22,676 bases of DNA, taken from the IMG/VR virus record IMGVR_UViG_3300007734_000484, positions 1 to 22,676 of that record; one strand, written 5' to 3'. The translations under genes and the position numbers were made by a program. The stretch comes from a virus. Below, piece by piece: positions 8,470 through 15,897 of this stretch; the first letter of the stretch is position 1, and every line of letters starts with the position of its first letter. The notes below the pieces were generated by a model. It worked only from the letters and a program-made list of their open reading frames with translations, searched no databases and was not told where the DNA came from.

Positions 8470-9153
8470 CTACCTCATTAACTCAACGATTGGAATGATT
8501 GTACCCTTTAATTTGCTCATGTTTAACGCATACTTATCATATAGTTCTGGATGGTTAACTTTAGTCCATTCAACCCTATCTACTGAGTCCTTCATAAATC
8601 CAGTGCAGTCGTAACAGTCAAGGCTTGTATGGTTTAAGCTAAAGTGTTCTGGTAGTTGACCGCGCTGCGTTGCTACAAAGTCTAGTACCTGTTTGCCAGT
8701 CCACTTCTCTATAGGCTGTATGTACTCAATACCGTCTACAACTGCTCCATGCCTAGACTCACCCTTAAATGACTCGTCATTACGCTGACCCTTGATGAGC
8801 TGAGTAATACCCCTCTTTTTCATTGCTTCAAGCAGCGGTAGAGTAATATTCTCCATACAGCAGTTTAAGTGACTCTGTATCAGAACATCCTTCTTACCCG
8901 ATACAATCATTCCATCTAATGTGTTGGCAATCGGCACTATGTCGCTAGGTATGCCGTTAGCGTCAATCTGAGCCTGTTGATCTACATTAATCTCAATGAA
9001 TTCGACTGCTTCTGCCCTAATCTCTTCTACTATAGCTAATGTCTCAGGGTAAGCCTTGCCAGTATTGGCAAAGAAAACTATAGGATTCTTAGCTTTGTAT
9101 AGATACCAGCAAGCTAGAGAATCTTTACCACCTGAGAAAGCTAGTCCTAGCAT
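8470..9153 (-). CDS. PAPS-reductase-like PP-loop enzyme with CC-X80-CXXC iron-sulphur motif
   Basis: A 227-residue protein of the PP-loop ATP pyrophosphatase/PAPS reductase superfamily. SGGKDS at residues 8-13 is the PP-loop, FANTGKAYPET (28-38) the following conserved strand, and KGQRNDES (121-128) the sulphate/arginine motif region. Cys98-Cys99 and Cys180-X2-Cys183 are separated by exactly 80 residues, the spacing of the [4Fe-4S] motif of APS reductases. The C-terminus (GTIIPIVELMR) has no Glu-Cys-Gly, so the redox cysteine of true reductases is missing. Reduction of sulphate is therefore doubtful. A different sulphur transfer or adenylation role, for example nucleic-acid modification, is possible (inference). 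It is tightly embedded in the ejection-gene operon. Confidence 0.88.
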   Translation of the reverse strand: MLGLAFSGGKDSLACWYLYKAKNPIVFFANTGKAYPETLAIVEEIRAEAVEFIEINVDQQAQIDANGIPSDIVPIANTLDGMIVSGKKDVLIQSHLNCCMENITLPLLEAMKKRGITQLIKGQRNDESFKGESRHGAVVDGIEYIQPIEKWTGKQVLDFVATQRGQLPEHFSLNHTSLDCYDCTGFMKDSVDRVEWTKVNHPELYDKYALNMSKLKGTIIPIVELMR

Positions 9154-10310
9154 TACATCATACCCATTCCAGCGCCACCAAGAGAACCGCCAAGACTCAT
9201 TAAGCCGCTTGTAAGGTTATTTTTAGCTTGCTGTCTTATTCCGTACTGATCCATCTGACCTTGAAACGTATCTTGCACCCCTTGATAGATCGGAGCAGCA
9301 GCAACATTAGATGGCTGAAAGCCTTGAAACTGTGGCATCTGTATCTGTGACCCACTCATCAAGCCCGTGATCTGATTTAATGGCTGATTACGCAGTGCAA
9401 GTTGCTGCTCAAGACTTTGTTGCTGTGCTGCATTCCCAAACTGAGCTAAATTAAGTTGCTGGTTAAAGTTTTGTGCAACAGCAGCATTCTGTGCAGTTTG
9501 TGCAGCTAATTGATTCTGATAGTCTTGCTGTAGCGCAGTGTTACCCATGCCAGCATTCTGCAAAGCAGCGTTAAACTGTGATTGTTGCGCTTCATTGCCA
9601 AACTGACCACGAGCCTGAGCTTGTCCAAAACCTTGCTGATTCATCATTGCATCAAGATTGATACCCTGAGCAGCAGCTTGTAGCTCTAAGTCATTTCTGT
9701 TTTGGCCCATAGTACGCATTTCATTCTCGTAAGCCTCTCCACCAGAGACTAGACCTTGATTAGCAAGACGCTGCCTTGTTGCATTCTCATTCTGTGTTAA
9801 CTGAGGCTGTAACCTAGACATAATTGCTTGCTGACCAGTCATACCTGCGTTAACAGGCATTGCTGCTATTCCTGACGTATCTATACCTTGCTGAAAAGTG
9901 GGGCCAGCCACAGACCTCTGTGCGCTTCCAGCGTTGTATGCAGCTTGATTAACTGGTGTAACTGACTCTGCAATGCTTGTATCAATACCCGGCAGATTAG
10001 GGTTAAATGGAGTACCTAGTATTGTTTTAGCTTGTGCAACACCCTGCTGACCTAGCTCTGCAAGTGATCTCTCTACACCTTGTTGTGCATTTAACGTGGC
10101 CTGAGCGTCAGGAGTGAGTGTCTGCGTTATGGTTGGAGTGTACTGAGCATCACCAGTTCCGTAGGTAACTACCTGACTACCTAATGGCCCGTATGTATTT
10201 GGGTTAGATAGTTTAGACGTAGCTACAGCAGACTCTAAGTTAGCTACGCCTTGCTGTTTAGCTGCTGCGCCATAGTCTGGTACTGGCGGTGGAGTTGCTT
10301 TCTTACCCAT
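9153..10310 (-). CDS. Probable internal virion/DNA ejection protein, Gln-rich
   Basis: A 385-residue protein. The N-terminus (MGKKATPPPVPDYGAAAKQQ) has the Pro-rich start often seen in phage virion or ejection proteins. Residues about 215-310 are low-complexity Q, N, A and F (repeated QFNAALQNAG, QNFNQQLNLAQFGNAAQQQ). The C-terminus is Gly/Leu/Met-rich (GLMSLGGSLGGAGMGMM), resembling a membrane-interacting tail. No enzyme motif is visible. Placed after gp10-like and acetyltransferase genes and ahead of two more helical proteins, it probably belongs to the set injected with DNA. It ends in TAATG with the next gene. Confidence 0.68.
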   Translation of the reverse strand: MGKKATPPPVPDYGAAAKQQGVANLESAVATSKLSNPNTYGPLGSQVVTYGTGDAQYTPTITQTLTPDAQATLNAQQGVERSLAELGQQGVAQAKTILGTPFNPNLPGIDTSIAESVTPVNQAAYNAGSAQRSVAGPTFQQGIDTSGIAAMPVNAGMTGQQAIMSRLQPQLTQNENATRQRLANQGLVSGGEAYENEMRTMGQNRNDLELQAAAQGINLDAMMNQQGFGQAQARGQFGNEAQQSQFNAALQNAGMGNTALQQDYQNQLAAQTAQNAAVAQNFNQQLNLAQFGNAAQQQSLEQQLALRNQPLNQITGLMSGSQIQMPQFQGFQPSNVAAAPIYQGVQDTFQGQMDQYGIRQQAKNNLTSGLMSLGGSLGGAGMGMM

Positions 10311-10707
10311 ACTTGCCTCCTAAAAATTTACATTTATCTTTCAACAGCGTAAAAAATATCATATCACCGTTACTTCTCTTTATTCTGGCTTCTTCTGTAA
10401 AGCCCATATTCTTTACTAGCTTAATGCTTTTATCGTTCTCTTCAGTGATCGGTACTACTATCTTCTCTACGTTACATACTATAAACGGATAGTTAAATAT
10501 CGCAGCTATGAAAGTCTTATTCATTCTCCCTTCTACTGCAATATGACAGGTAATCGTGGTGTCCATAAAGCTCTCGTAGATCACCCCTGCAACTATCTGT
10601 CCTTCTCGTTCCAGCCCTATGGCTGATGAATTGCAATGGTACGATCCTGTGGTCTGTTCTGCTACCCATGCACCAACAGAATCGCCTTGTACTATATGCC
10701 AGCCCAT
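10303..10707 (-). CDS. GNAT-type acetyltransferase-like protein in the tail cluster
   Basis: A 134-residue protein starting inside the end of the gp10-like gene. It has a GNAT-like pattern: a central strand pair (AIGLEREGQIVAGVIYESF), ITCHIAVEGRMNKTF, a VCNVEKIVVPITEENDKSIK segment and LVKNMGFTEEARIKR, which matches the usual C-terminal 'N..s..l..k.GF' element of N-acetyltransferases. Substrate unknown. Similar small acetyltransferases lie in tail or ejection clusters of several podoviruses. It could modify a virion or host protein (inference). It overlaps the next gene by eight bases. Confidence 0.72.
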   Translation of the reverse strand: MGWHIVQGDSVGAWVAEQTTGSYHCNSSAIGLEREGQIVAGVIYESFMDTTITCHIAVEGRMNKTFIAAIFNYPFIVCNVEKIVVPITEENDKSIKLVKNMGFTEEARIKRSNGDMIFFTLLKDKCKFLGGKYG

Positions 10708-12236
10708 CCAGTTTGATAAACTACGTCAGTTGCCGCCCATTCAAGTTGCAGGGTCTGAGATGCGCTTTTAAGGTGTATACCGCCGCAATACCCTATCCCT
10801 GTAACTCCTTGAAAGTTATTAGTAATCATCAATCCTTGACCCCATGATGACGTATCCCATATTCCTGTATCCCATAGCCCATACGAGCTAGGAGAGTAGG
10901 ACAATGCCGCTGTAGGGTCAGATACATCGTAGTCAATGTTCATTGAGACTAGGATAGAAGGCAGACCGTCCGTAAAGATAGATGGTCTAGCCCTTGTAAA
11001 GTATTTCTTTACACCACGTTGCTCAAAGTAGTTAAACGCTTGCAGCACGTTAGTATTAATGTCTGTACCGTTGTCTGCATAGGTTGAGTCCCAAGCCCTG
11101 CCTACAACGCCATTGCCGCCGAAGTAAGGGTTATCTCCGAACGATTCCCAGCAGTTGGCTTCCCAGCCTTGAAACTTGCACCAAGACTTTGTAATCGTAT
11201 TCATTACATACTGTTCTTGATTGTTGCCTTCATCTACAGGCACATTGACCCATACAGCGTTATTCTTAGCTGAGTAATGTATCTGCCAGCCGAAGTGGTC
11301 TGCATAGAGCGTTGTGGCGGTTGTAATCGCTCCCTGTATCTTGTTACTCAAAGCCACTCGAGGATCGAGCCTAGAGCTTTGTAGTGAGGCTGCAAGTGGT
11401 ATTAATCCATCGTATGTAAGGATTAGAATGTCACCACCGTACTTCATGAAGCAGCGATCACCAATCGGAGCGCCTAGCTTCCATACACCGATCAATGCCC
11501 AAGTAGCGGAGATTGCTGGGTCTGTGCCTGAGTACACGATGACCTCACCGTTGCTGGTTATAAATACTAGGTTGTCATCAACCCCGTAGCCAGCGTCAAT
11601 CGTCCAAGTCGCTACGTCTGTAATGTGACCACCAAACTTAGCAATGGTACTTAGATCGAGAACATTAGCTGCTCCACCGACTGCATTAGTTGGCAAGTAC
11701 CAAGCCTTTAATGATTCCTTTTGCGTAAACCATACCCTGTTCTTGAACAGAGTAATATTATCTAGTGTTGTACTTGTAACGCCTGTTATAGCGATAGGCG
11801 ATACAGCAGTAATAGAGGCCCATGTAGTGCCATCAAATAACAGTGGTGCGTCTACACCATTGACTAGATATAGATAGCTACCGCCACCAGTAGTGACATT
11901 GATGAATTCCCATCGAGCGTTTGTCAGACCCGTCTTTACAGCAGCCCCTACTGGCCCAGCAGAAGTAACATCGTATATTTTAGTCTGTGCAATTGCGTAC
12001 AGCTCCTCACCCGTACCAGTCGAGTAGTTCATCAAAGTCTCAACCTGACCAGTTATGCCTGTAGCGTGATTAGAGTACCCGCCGCGTAGAACTACATTTG
12101 AGTAGGATGGAAAGAAGTTAATTAACTCGACAGCATCGGTCTGTTCCATGTTCGCAATAGAATCACGAGCATTCCAGCCACCTACTGGAGCAGGTACAGA
12201 AGCTACTTGTGCAGCGGTTCTCTGTGCTGGGAACAT
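10692..12236 (-). CDS. P22 gp10-like tail hub/packaged DNA stabilisation protein
   Basis: A 514-residue protein, close to P22 gp10 (472 residues). It starts with the typical PAPVGGWNARDSIANMEQTD segment, then AVELINFFPSYSNVVLRGGY and a series of repeated beta blades (LMNYSTGTGEELYAIAQ, YLYLVNGVDAPLLFDGTTW, KNRVWFTQKESLKAWYLP), as expected for a beta-propeller. Gp10-type proteins close the head below the adaptor and hold the needle or fibres. It directly follows the adaptor (TAATG), which is the P22 order. The C-terminal ~100 residues have a domain (DYDVSDPTAALSYSPSSYGL) common in this family. The stop overlaps the next gene by 16 bases. Confidence 0.82.
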   Translation of the reverse strand: MFPAQRTAAQVASVPAPVGGWNARDSIANMEQTDAVELINFFPSYSNVVLRGGYSNHATGITGQVETLMNYSTGTGEELYAIAQTKIYDVTSAGPVGAAVKTGLTNARWEFINVTTGGGSYLYLVNGVDAPLLFDGTTWASITAVSPIAITGVTSTTLDNITLFKNRVWFTQKESLKAWYLPTNAVGGAANVLDLSTIAKFGGHITDVATWTIDAGYGVDDNLVFITSNGEVIVYSGTDPAISATWALIGVWKLGAPIGDRCFMKYGGDILILTYDGLIPLAASLQSSRLDPRVALSNKIQGAITTATTLYADHFGWQIHYSAKNNAVWVNVPVDEGNNQEQYVMNTITKSWCKFQGWEANCWESFGDNPYFGGNGVVGRAWDSTYADNGTDINTNVLQAFNYFEQRGVKKYFTRARPSIFTDGLPSILVSMNIDYDVSDPTAALSYSPSSYGLWDTGIWDTSSWGQGLMITNNFQGVTGIGYCGGIHLKSASQTLQLEWAATDVVYQTGWAGI

Positions 12237-13147
12237 TAGTTAGGATTTCCGTAGCCAGTATCCGGGATGTTGTCATATCCTATGAGGACTGTACCCGGTC
12301 TTGGAGCGAACGATAGATTGGCTGAACTCTGATCTTGAGCCATAACCACTTCAAGCTCTGTCAGGAAGTTTCTATACATAGCTGTAGTATCGAAGCCCTT
12401 AGCCTCAAAATACTTCAGTTTCGTCATTAGAACGACTAAACGGTCTGGGTATATGCAGGTATCAGAGTCTACTGTAAAACTTGTCTTAGCCACACCTAGT
12501 GAGCTTTCGGCCCATCCATTGCTTCTATACTCATAGCCTAAGAACTCATTGTCTGAAACGCCCGGCCAGATTTGGAAGTATGCACCTAGCAAGCGCCAGC
12601 GTATGCGTGGGCCAGTAGAGATGTAGCCTGATAGCAGCCATTCCCATTGTTGAGCGTCAATTGGGCCAAGCATCTCCCAATGTTTGTCTTTATCCCAATG
12701 AGTTCTAGGTACTGTAGAGTCGTAATCGGCAGGAAGATCGTACTTTACCTTCATAAAGGTAACAGTAGCGTTTGTTCCTGAGTCTGTGAATTGTTGGGTG
12801 GCAGTTATTGCTGTGCCTGAGTCAACTGTCTGTATCTGGGTGTCGTTTGCCATACCTACGCCAGTTAGCTGGTAGGTGCTGTCTAGTCCAGTAGTTGAGG
12901 GTATTGCTGTGACTGTAGTCCCACCATCGGCCCATGTGCCAGTAGTAGTTAAGTATTGCGTGTAGAAGCGGTGCTGTTTTGTCAGTCTACGCCAATCATG
13001 CTTGCGGAGTAACTCGTACCCCGAAGCATTCATGAGCGCGAGAATCTGGATCACATCCTGATTTGTATTGCCTGCAACCGATGTTGGGGTACTAACACCT
13101 AGTTCGTTTGTTACTTGTGTGACCAGTTGCAGCATCGTGGATGACAT
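12236..13147 (-). CDS. Head-tail adaptor/head-completion protein (P22 gp4-type role)
   Basis: A 303-residue protein three bases after the previous gene. The N-terminus (MLQLVTQVTNELGVSTPTSV, then NTNQDVIQILALMNASGYEL and LRKHDWRRL) is characteristic of podoviral adaptor proteins that bind the portal ring and extend the DNA channel. A beta-rich insertion (TTTGTWADGGTTVTAIPSTT, about residues 70-130) follows, then the conserved HWDKDKHWEMLGPIDAQQWE and a C-terminal helical part. It resembles adaptor proteins of epsilon15- or P22-like phages by overall pattern; I cannot assign the subfamily. The stop overlaps the next start (TAATG). Confidence 0.75.
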   Translation of the reverse strand: MSSTMLQLVTQVTNELGVSTPTSVAGNTNQDVIQILALMNASGYELLRKHDWRRLTKQHRFYTQYLTTTGTWADGGTTVTAIPSTTGLDSTYQLTGVGMANDTQIQTVDSGTAITATQQFTDSGTNATVTFMKVKYDLPADYDSTVPRTHWDKDKHWEMLGPIDAQQWEWLLSGYISTGPRIRWRLLGAYFQIWPGVSDNEFLGYEYRSNGWAESSLGVAKTSFTVDSDTCIYPDRLVVLMTKLKYFEAKGFDTTAMYRNFLTELEVVMAQDQSSANLSFAPRPGTVLIGYDNIPDTGYGNPN

Positions 13148-13150
13148 ACT

Positions 13151-13675
13151 TTAATCCTCTTTTTTTGGCCTTCCCATTTTAGGCTTGCTAGTAAGAAGAG
13201 CCATCTGCTCTTTGAGCATCTCAATCTGCTTCTGAGCATCCTCTAAAGCAGTTGAAGCAGCAGTCTGGTTTTGTCTCGCCAGATATGCCCTAGCCTTGTC
13301 TCTTAATGCAAACCCACTCATACCAACACGCTGTAGCTGGGAGTCTGTTGATGTAGATACCTGCTCCACCGTCTGATACTTTAGAATCTGTAGCTCTTCC
13401 ATCTGGAACTTGTCGAACTCTTTAGGTTCGTCAGCATTCCACTTAGAAAGCATTGTACCGTAAACCTCTGCACCTTCATTGTTCTTCATCTGAAAGTACA
13501 GCCATTGCCTGACAAAACGCTCTTTGTGATCTTCCCGTACTGGCTGGTCGATTACTGTGGTCTTGTCACCCGGAATATGTATTCTTACGAATGGCACATC
13601 CTTGTAACCCTCTTCCTGACTCTTGTAAAACTCAACGTGTAACGAATTGTCTGCATTGCTGATGTCGCTTTCCAT
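13151..13675 (-). CDS. Hypothetical protein with C-terminal coiled coil and AT-hook-like tail
   Basis: A 174-residue, strongly charged protein. The first ~80 residues are mixed alpha/beta (HVEFYKSQEEGYKDVPFVRI, then RFVRQWLYFQMKNNEGAEVYG). The middle has a QRVGMSGFALRDKARAYLA segment, and residues about 140-160 form a likely coiled coil (LEDAQKQIEMLKEQMALL). The end, KPKMGRPKKED, carries a GRP core flanked by lysines as in AT-hooks, so it may touch DNA (inference). AAAAGGA precedes the ATG. Proteins of this layout occur downstream of capsid genes in related phages, with no known function that I recall. Confidence 0.75.
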   Translation of the reverse strand: MESDISNADNSLHVEFYKSQEEGYKDVPFVRIHIPGDKTTVIDQPVREDHKERFVRQWLYFQMKNNEGAEVYGTMLSKWNADEPKEFDKFQMEELQILKYQTVEQVSTSTDSQLQRVGMSGFALRDKARAYLARQNQTAASTALEDAQKQIEMLKEQMALLTSKPKMGRPKKED

Positions 13676-13711
13676 TTTACTGTCCTTTTTGAAATGGTCT
13701 TATCATTGAGG

Positions 13712-13735
13712 ACTAGGGAAGTCTCCCTCCCTAGT
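13712..13735 (-). other. Stem-loop just after the 14101-13739 gene
   Basis: A perfect eight-base-pair stem (ACTAGGGA with TCCCTAGT) with an eight-base loop, starting three bases after the stop codon. The following bases are not T-rich, so readthrough is expected. Its geometry matches the stem-loop at 14119-14142. Confidence 0.6.
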
Positions 13736-13738
13736 TTA

Positions 13739-14101
13739 TTACGCTGTTGTTATAGAAGCCCAAGTCGTTCCAGACATTCCATAAAATACTGCTGTCTTAG
13801 CTGTTGCCAGCGCAAGACTTGTTGCACCTGCATTGATTGTACTCGCTATTGAGTACGGGTACACAGTTACCGTCACGCCACTGTCATTACGGATTACTAC
13901 TTTAGCGCCATCTTCTGTAGGAGGTAAACGAACTCCTGTAGATGCTGACGAGGTTGTAATCGTGTTCTGACTGACTGATAGTAATAGTGCATCCGCAATC
14001 GTTGTCCCAAGAGCAACTAAGCCAACAGCGCCAGTTCCACAAATTGATTGTGTGGACAGAGGACTGTTACCTGCTCCTAAAACTCGTGATGGGAATGTCA
14101 T
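13739..14101 (-). CDS. Small hypothetical virion-type protein
   Basis: A 120-residue protein, not recognised as a named family. It has many small and hydrophobic residues, with strands such as GAKVVIRNDSGVTVTVYPYS and ATSLALATAKTAVFYGM, and ends in GTTWASITTA. This pattern (a short beta domain with a repeated value/fill layout) is common in phage surface or decoration proteins. AAGGAG lies upstream of the ATG at 14101. A stem-loop lies on each side of the gene (14119-14142 and 13712-13735). Confidence 0.68.
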   Translation of the reverse strand: MTFPSRVLGAGNSPLSTQSICGTGAVGLVALGTTIADALLLSVSQNTITTSSASTGVRLPPTEDGAKVVIRNDSGVTVTVYPYSIASTINAGATSLALATAKTAVFYGMSGTTWASITTA

Positions 14102-14118
14102 ATTAATCTCCTTAAAGA

Positions 14119-14142
14119 CTGGAGCGAGTTACCCCGCCCCAG
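14119..14142 (-). other. Stem-loop between two small virion-type genes
   Basis: An eight-base-pair stem (CTGGGGCG with CGCTCCAG, one G.U pair) closes an eight-base loop, in the 48-base gap after the gene ending at 14150 and just before the AAGGAG ribosome site of the gene starting at 14101. No T-run follows, so it is not a typical intrinsic terminator. It could be a processing or stability element. Confidence 0.55.
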
Positions 14143-14149
14143 AATTACA

Positions 14150-14419
14150 TTACAACGGTGAAGTCGTTTTACGAACCCAACCGTAATCGCCTGATGCAAA
14201 GGCTGTGTCGGCAGTGTAAGTACCAGCTGTGTCCGTCACCGTGAAAGCTGAATCTACGGTGCAAGTTCCAGTAGCTACTGTTCCACTTGCCAATACATAT
14301 ACCCAAGTGTCGTTCAGAGTGCCGATCTGCGGAGTCCCAACAGGCAAGACCGCAGCCGTATCACGTTGAGCAAACATAGGAGTAATAAATCCTAATACGC
14401 CAAAAGTTGAATTAGCCAT
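14150..14419 (-). CDS. Small beta-rich protein downstream of capsid, possible decoration protein
   Basis: An 89-residue protein starting 15 bases after the capsid stop, behind an AGGAGG-type site in that gap. The composition is dominated by T, A, G, V and S with few charges, and strands such as TWVYVLASGTVATGT and SAFTVTDTAGTYTADTAF. It ends in DYGWVRKTTSPL. There is no signal peptide or clear membrane helix. Position and composition suggest a head decoration or cement protein, but I recognise no family. Confidence 0.7.
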   Translation of the reverse strand: MANSTFGVLGFITPMFAQRDTAAVLPVGTPQIGTLNDTWVYVLASGTVATGTCTVDSAFTVTDTAGTYTADTAFASGDYGWVRKTTSPL

Positions 14420-14434
14420 TTTTATATCCTCCTA

Positions 14435-15355
14435 TTAAGCCAGCAGAACGCCGCAGAATTGCGGGCCGCTAGAGGTTAAGTTACCAGCGAAACCAATTAA
14501 TTTAACGATTGCGTCTTGATTAACCGCTTGACGTTCGCCACCAATTGGTACGAAGTTACGGTTAGCATTAGGACGGAACATAATGTATTTCGTGTTCAAC
14601 ATCCACATATGACTTGCGGTTGCTGCTGAACCGATACCACCGTCCAGAACAACATCAGAAGCCATACCAGCGCCGTAGTATTTGAGTGAGGCAAAACCAG
14701 CTCCAGCAGTGCTGCTTCCACCATCAGAAATACGCTGAATGCTTTGCAGCGATTGCAGGTACATACGATAGAAGATGTTATCAGCAACGATCAGATCAGG
14801 CTTGTCCGTACCCCGAATCAACTGAACAGCCAGTGAGTCCATGTAACCTTGAATGTTGGATGCTGATGTAGCCGATCCACCATCGGTAGTTCCACTAAAC
14901 TTAACTGAACGCCAGAAGCTATAGGTAGCACGGTTAATGCCGCCGTATGTTCCAGTAGTAGGTGCATCAGGCACAGCAGCGCCTAGACCAGTCAGGTTCT
15001 TGCCAGAGTTGCCAGTTCCGTCTAGGTAAATGTCACCACCAATACGGTTAGCCAACTGAGCTTCAGCAACATTCATACGACCGTCAAGCAGGTCAATGAT
15101 TGCTTCTTTACCGCTGTTCTGAATCATCTCAAGACCGCTGATTGAAACAGCAGCAGCGTATTGGGTGATTGAGAATTGAGCAGCAGAGATCGGGCTGTTT
15201 TGCGAAACATTCAATACCTCATAGCCCGAATAGCTATTGGTGTTGTTAGTTGCCGAATCTGAATACATGATTTCCTGAAGGATAACATTCCCACCAGAAA
15301 AGGTTTTTACATTGCCACGATCTTTCAAGCGGCGCAGTAGTGCGTTGTTGTTTGT
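14435..15355 (-). CDS. Major capsid protein, exon 2 (306 codons)
   Basis: The coat protein that builds the icosahedral head. After splicing to exon 1 the protein has 333 residues. The exon begins TNNNALLRRLKDRGNVKTF and continues with GGNVILQEIMYSDSATNN and SYSGYEVLNVSQ, then QYAAAVSISGLEMIQNSGKE (the helix that looks like the HK97-fold spine region), and ends in APQFCGVLLA-like residues (SSGPQFCGVLLA). The HK97 fold is presumed from family knowledge. The frame stays open back to an ATG at 15394, but those 13 extra codons (MQVRDKEPEHNTR) derive from intron P9 sequence and have no ribosome site. Scaffold lies upstream and small virion-like genes downstream. Confidence 0.9.
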   Translation of the reverse strand, partial: TNNNALLRRLKDRGNVKTFSGGNVILQEIMYSDSATNNTNSYSGYEVLNVSQNSPISAAQFSITQYAAAVSISGLEMIQNSGKEAIIDLLDGRMNVAEAQLANRIGGDIYLDGTGNSGKNLTGLGAAVPDAPTTGTYGGINRATYSFWRSVKFSGTTDGGSATSASNIQGYMDSLAVQLIRGTDKPDLIVADNIFYRMYLQSLQSIQRISDGGSSTAGAGFASLKYYGAGMASDVVLDGGIGSAATASHMWMLNTKYIMFRPNANRNFVPIGGERQAVNQDAIVKLIGFAGNLTSSGPQFCGVLLA

Positions 15356-15417
15356 CCTTGTGTTATGTTCAGGCTCTTTATCCCGAACCTGCATATTCCA
15401 TTTATATGCAGAGCAGA

Positions 15418-15882
15418 CTATCTCATCGCAAGTTTTATCGCTTTCTTGGTGGCACTAATCTTAGCACCGTGGCCTTTCGGCTTACCAATCTGCGCCAATC
15501 TACGCTTTAGGTTGCTTTCTGCGCTTGGTCTGTAGCCATTAGCTACCCTAGACTTTGATGCCATTGCAGGAGCGTTTGGAGGCGGTCTAAACGAATACTC
15601 ATTATCGTTTAGTAACAAATTACTGCCTCTGTAGTGCTTCATCCAAGACAACTCGCGCTCACGCTTCTCAATCACTGATACTTCTGCTGGCATTGTCTCA
15701 AGTACCTTCATCTGAAACTCACCAGCGTGATCGTTCCACGCTTCTTGCAACCTCTTAGAGCTATGCTTACCGGCTTTTAGTAGACTCCTATGCTCTCGCA
15801 TCCTCTTACCTATCTTGCCCGCTGTGCAGCCTACATACGCTGCTCCAGTGCTTGCATCCTCTAAACCGTACACTGTCACCAT
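15418..15882 (-). CDS. Intron-encoded GIY-YIG homing endonuclease (I-TevI-like)
   Basis: A 154-residue endonuclease expected to cut intron-less copies of the capsid gene so that repair copies the intron in. TVY (3-5) and YVG (16-18) stand for the GIY and YIG strands, with Thr replacing the first Gly. R27, H31, H40 and E75 fall at the same numbers as the I-TevI catalytic-domain residues, and the GKHSSKRLQEAW segment closely resembles I-TevI. The C-terminal part (about 115-145: YRPSAESNLKRRLAQIGKPK, then GAKIS) looks like a NUMOD3 DNA-binding module. AGAGGAG lies eight bases before the ATG. The stop TAG is inside the 3' strand of P7, so coding and ribozyme functions share bases. It is shorter than the 245-residue I-TevI. 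Confidence 0.9.
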   Translation of the reverse strand: MVTVYGLEDASTGAAYVGCTAGKIGKRMREHRSLLKAGKHSSKRLQEAWNDHAGEFQMKVLETMPAEVSVIEKRERELSWMKHYRGSNLLLNDNEYSFRPPPNAPAMASKSRVANGYRPSAESNLKRRLAQIGKPKGHGAKISATKKAIKLAMR

Positions 15883-15890
15883 TTGGAATA

Positions 15891-15897
15891 CTCCTCT
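15891..15897 (-). promoter_or_regulatory. Ribosome binding site of the intron endonuclease
   Basis: AGAGGAG, eight bases upstream of the ATG at 15882. It lies within intron RNA after the P3' strand (15918-15914), so it may be exposed or masked depending on folding of the P8 region. Confidence 0.7.

Noticed and set aside
13712-13735. Rho-independent terminator after the 120-residue gene
   Set aside because: The stem is good but the next bases are not T-rich, and essential late genes follow closely with no visible promoter.
15418-15882. Free-standing homing endonuclease gene inserted between scaffold and capsid genes
   Set aside because: The flanking RNA folds into a group I core and the capsid frame is restored only by removing 700 bases around it, so it is intron-encoded.
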